Shown: in pieces, positions 61,441 through 64,000 of the stretch | Numbering within the stretch: the first letter of the stretch is position 1 | How the letters are laid out: every line of letters begins with the position of its first letter | Assembly (NCBI RefSeq): GCF_003369565.1 | Contig: NZ_PIOD01000014.1 | Span: forward strand, 62,001 to 126,000 | Direction: 5' to 3' | DNA length: 64,000 nt | Origin: Oceanobacillus chungangensis | Lineage (GTDB): Bacteria; Bacillota; Bacilli; Bacillales; Amphibacillaceae | The notes under the pieces: model-generated | Seen by the model: the letters and a program-made list of their open reading frames with translations, nothing else | The model's database searches: none | Told to the model about the DNA's origin: nothing | Position numbers and translations under genes: made by a program

Positions 61441-62571
61441 ATGCCAAAATTAAGAAATATTATCGTCTTGTTGGTCATTGCAGGAATTTTTTGGCATTTT
61501 TATGGCGATACATTCCAGCAAACTGGCTTTACAGGCGTATATGAAGATATCAAAACGAATGTTAATGAAATCAGAGAAAATCCAAATGTCATTGCAACAA
61601 TTGATACGATTAATCAAGAGATTCAACTATTAGTCGGTCGGTTAACAGATGTCTCGCCAGATGATGGAGAGACAGCACAACCTGCCGCTGAGAAACCGCA
61701 ATTAGAGGAGCCAACCGGGCAATCCTTCTCAATCCATAATGTAGAAATTGGTGATAATCGTTCCGAGATCGAACAGCATGTGGGAGAGCCAAAGCGTTCG
61801 TCATTAAATGAATATGGGGTCGAATGGGTGACCTATCATGAAAATTATCATAATTTTTTCATGGCAGCATATGATGAGCAAGACCGGGTTGCTGGGTTAT
61901 ATACCAATCAGGACTTGTTGAGCTCTACAGATGGAATTACTTTTGATAGTTCGAGAGAGTCTGTACTATCAACGCTTAATGAGCCGCTAAAAGCAATCAG
62001 AAAAGGACTCGTCAATTACCAGATTCAAGACAATCAGGAATATAATACATTTCTTATCGATACTAATTATGTGACCATCTTTTATGACAAGCATGAAAAT
62101 AGTACGGTTACAGCGATTCAGATCATCAGTGGTAAGTTTGAACAACAGAAGGACGCATATTATGTGGATCCAAGTGAAGCGTTGAAAGAAGGATTCGAAT
62201 ATCAATTGTTCGATCTGACAAATGCTGCAAGAGTAAATCACGGTCTTTCTGTTCTTGAATTGAATGAACCGCTGATAGCAACAGCTCGTAACCATAGTAC
62301 AGATATGGCTGAAAACAACTATTTCAGTCATACAAACCTGGAAGGACAATCACCATTTGATAGAATGGCAGAAGATAATATTGCCTTTCGAACTGCTGGT
62401 GAGAACCTTGCCACTGGTCAGCAAAGCAGCATTTTTGCCCATGAAGGTTTAATGAACTCGCTCGGTCACCGGGAAAATATATTAAATGGGGATTTTGAAA
62501 CCCTTGCTGTTGGTGTTTCATTTAGTACTGATGCCCAACCATTTTATACAGAGAATTTCCTAACGAAATAG
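61441..62571 (+). CDS. ylbC: CAP-domain protein (YlbC-like)
   Basis: 376 residues: an N-terminal membrane anchor/signal (about 5-22), a Pro/Glu-rich linker (about 75-95), a CAP-associated domain (about 97-235) and a C-terminal CAP/SCP domain (about 250-376) with LTNAARVNHGL, HSTDMAENNYFSH and SLGHRENILNGDF carrying the conserved His/Glu pair. It matches Bacillus YlbC in layout. Exported; molecular function of bacterial CAP proteins is unclear. AGGGTGAG precedes ATG 61441. Confidence 0.88.
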   Translation: MPKLRNIIVLLVIAGIFWHFYGDTFQQTGFTGVYEDIKTNVNEIRENPNVIATIDTINQEIQLLVGRLTDVSPDDGETAQPAAEKPQLEEPTGQSFSIHNVEIGDNRSEIEQHVGEPKRSSLNEYGVEWVTYHENYHNFFMAAYDEQDRVAGLYTNQDLLSSTDGITFDSSRESVLSTLNEPLKAIRKGLVNYQIQDNQEYNTFLIDTNYVTIFYDKHENSTVTAIQIISGKFEQQKDAYYVDPSEALKEGFEYQLFDLTNAARVNHGLSVLELNEPLIATARNHSTDMAENNYFSHTNLEGQSPFDRMAEDNIAFRTAGENLATGQQSSIFAHEGLMNSLGHRENILNGDFETLAVGVSFSTDAQPFYTENFLTK

Positions 62572-62615
62572 AATGTATCCAATCAATTGTTGTTAACTGG
62601 CATTATCGGAAATAG

Positions 62616-62653
62616 ATCCCCACTGCTACTCTCTTTAAAGCAGTGGGGATTTA
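62616..62653. terminator. Bidirectional terminator between ylbC and ykgA-like gene
   Basis: ATCCCCACTGCT (62616-62627) pairs with 62639-62650. Confidence 0.75.
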
Positions 62654-62738
62654 AATCTAACATCATTGTTTTTACTTTTTTATGCTTTTTTATGCATAAA
62701 TAACAGTTTCTCCTAATATGATGCTATTGACTCTTCTC

Positions 62739-63592
62739 TTAATGGCGCATAATTGGCATTGAACAACATCTGAAAGATCCACCTGATTTAATGATTTCCG
62801 AAAAATCTACCTCCAACACTTGATATCCATGCTGTCTAAGCTGATGATTAACTTCATGATTAATCGGCAAACTAAACACTCGATTATGACCAATAGACAA
62901 CACATTCGTCCCCATTGAGAACTGCTCACTTTCGCTCACTTCGATTAAGTGGTATATTTTCGACAATCGGTCCAGAATTTCGCTGTCTAGTGCACCTGGA
63001 TAAATCAATGCATCTTTTGAGGAAAGAATATTAAACACACAATCTAAATGCAAATATTTTGGATTAAAAGGAATAGGTAGAATCTCAAAATCTGGTAATT
63101 CTCTTTGCAAGGCTTGAACAGCGTCCATACATGTACGATGGCTAATTCCAATAAACACATGTCTGCCATCTACAATTACATCGCCACCTTCAATGGAATG
63201 TGTTAAAAGCTTCTTATATGAAATGTCATGTTTATTCATCCAATAGGCTAATACTTTCTCTTCGCCTTGACGAATCGGATTCGCCATTTCGGAGATAAAT
63301 AAGCGATTACCCAAAGTAAAACCAATATCTCTAGTGAAGACTTGTTCTGGATGATCTTTACTTGGTCGTAATTTAATTATTTCCACACCCTCATTACGTA
63401 ATGCTTGTTCAAATAGCTGATGCTGCGAAATTGCAAGTGAACGATCAATATTATCTTTTATGTATTTTTTTGAACATCATTTATCACTTCTTTAATTTCC
63501 ATGTATTGGGGTTCACATAAGACGACTTTATGTAATACTCCATATTCACTTTGACAATCTATTTGAGGTTGATTTTTAATTATTTTTGACAT
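62739..63592 (-). pseudogene. ykgA: Dimethylarginine-dimethylaminohydrolase-like amidinohydrolase (YkgA-like), frameshifted
   Basis: GGAGG and ATG 63592 open MSKIIKNQPQIDCQSEYGVL, which stops after about 45 codons. Restoring one A in the A7 run (plus-strand T run 63465-63471) joins DVQK to KYIKDNIDRSLAIS and on to the main frame, giving 284 residues, the length of YkgA. Catalytic features of the pentein fold are intact: EGGDVIV, the HLDCVFN His, and Cys in SFRCCSMP near the end. It would act on guanidino compounds. Confidence 0.82.
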
Positions 63593-63689
63593 AAGTCATC
63601 CTCCAATTTCTCTATTCATTCCTTTTCTATTCCCTTGTTATTTCATTTCATATCCTATTTGCGAAGTCGATTTTCATTTAAATATCGCA

Positions 63690-63715
63690 GTTTTGGGAAA
63701 TTTAGGATGGGGTAA
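63690..63715 (+). promoter_or_regulatory. Sigma-B-like promoter
   Basis: GTTTTG (63690-63695), 14-bp spacer, GGGTAA (63710-63715): one mismatch or two from the GTTTAA-N13-15-GGGTAT consensus, 47 bp before the YqcI/YcgG-family start. Confidence 0.4.
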
Positions 63716-63761
63716 AGACTAGACAAAGAGATGTGTATATAAAGTTAGTGGAGGAGATTGT

Positions 63762-64000
63762 ATGATTACGAAGGAAAAAGCTTTATTAACTAAAGACGAT
63801 TTTCATAATAGACCAGACTTGCCGAGTTGGCTATATAAAGAATACGAAACTTTTCATAACACCGTAACGGATAAAACTTTTCCATGCTATTTTGGAATGG
63901 GCGCTGAACTGAAAGGCGAACTTCGCTATGCTTATATCAATCAAGACGACTGGAGTAATCTACCATCTGCAGTAAAAGGCTTTCTAGATCTATTTAAATT
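63762..64000 (+). CDS. YqcI/YcgG family protein, N-terminal part
   Basis: GGAGGAG lies 5 nt before ATG 63762, and the frame is open to the window end (79 codons). Family segments KTFPCYFGMGAELKGELRYA and LPSAVKGFLDLF are visible. Function unknown; in Bacillus relatives belong to stress or prophage-borne genes. The window end cuts the gene. Confidence 0.82.
   Translation, partial: MITKEKALLTKDDFHNRPDLPSWLYKEYETFHNTVTDKTFPCYFGMGAELKGELRYAYINQDDWSNLPSAVKGFLDLFK

Noticed and set aside
1-64000. CRISPR array, tRNA or rRNA genes, prophage, intact IS element
   Set aside because: No regularly spaced identical repeats, no cloverleaf or rRNA-like stretch, and no transposase or phage structural gene was recognised.

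Overview
The window is low-GC, uses AGGAGG-type ribosome sites with many TTG and GTG starts, and carries Firmicutes-specific genes: a CwlJ spore-cortex hydrolase, a T-box-controlled threonyl-tRNA synthetase, yojN-yojO, alaR-alaT, catD-catE-catR, ylbC and ykaA-pit. This points to an endospore-forming member of the Bacillaceae, of the Oceanobacillus/Virgibacillus or Bacillus kind. Genus cannot be fixed from the sequence alone. No rRNA, tRNA, CRISPR array, intact insertion sequence or phage module was found.

Region 1 (1-19.4 kb) is mostly housekeeping: a MATE exporter (cut by the window edge), a small XRE regulator plus membrane partner with a perfect palindromic operator, meso-diaminopimelate dehydrogenase with a ClbS/DfsB-like protein, the MoxR-ATPase/VWA pair yojN-yojO, a serine hydrolase, the ykaA-pit phosphate transporter behind an apparent PhoP box, speD next to pdxR, pdxS divergent from pdxR, a TetR/SDR pair with a clear operator, and an ABC-2 exporter. 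Region 2 (19.8-35.9 kb) holds an RND pump, TetR/FMN reductase, cwlJ, alaR-alaT, a catechol/quinone stress cluster (catR/catD-catE, with wrbA close by), a Cys-rich pentapeptide protein, and thrS behind two tandem T-box leaders.

Region 3 (about 36-57.4 kb) is an accessory island. Almost every gene is on the minus strand and most are single-gene units of the kind found in gene-cassette collections: GNAT acetyltransferases, VOC proteins, Nudix hydrolases, P-loop kinases, methyltransferases, an ASCH protein, a phosphohistidine-type phosphatase and tiny membrane proteins. From about 43.5 to 56.4 kb many units end in a related repeat. Read in the gene direction, this is a conserved stretch of about 30 nt at or just after the stop codon, often running into a GATCG hairpin and U-tract. 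This cassette-like array with a shared 3' module is the most interesting feature of the window. A methyltransferase at 40.2 kb has a perfect consensus promoter and a terminator-like hairpin in its leader.

Region 4 (57.5-64 kb) has gene remnants, a PadR-DUF1048-ABC exporter operon, a YlbC-like CAP protein, a YkgA-like amidinohydrolase and the start of a YqcI/YcgG-family gene.

Six genes (near 7.51, 42.78, 46.99, 53.06, 53.54 and 63.47 kb) can be restored to full length by a 1-2 base indel, several in homopolymers or short repeats. Either decay/phase variation or assembly error could explain this, and raw reads are needed to decide.
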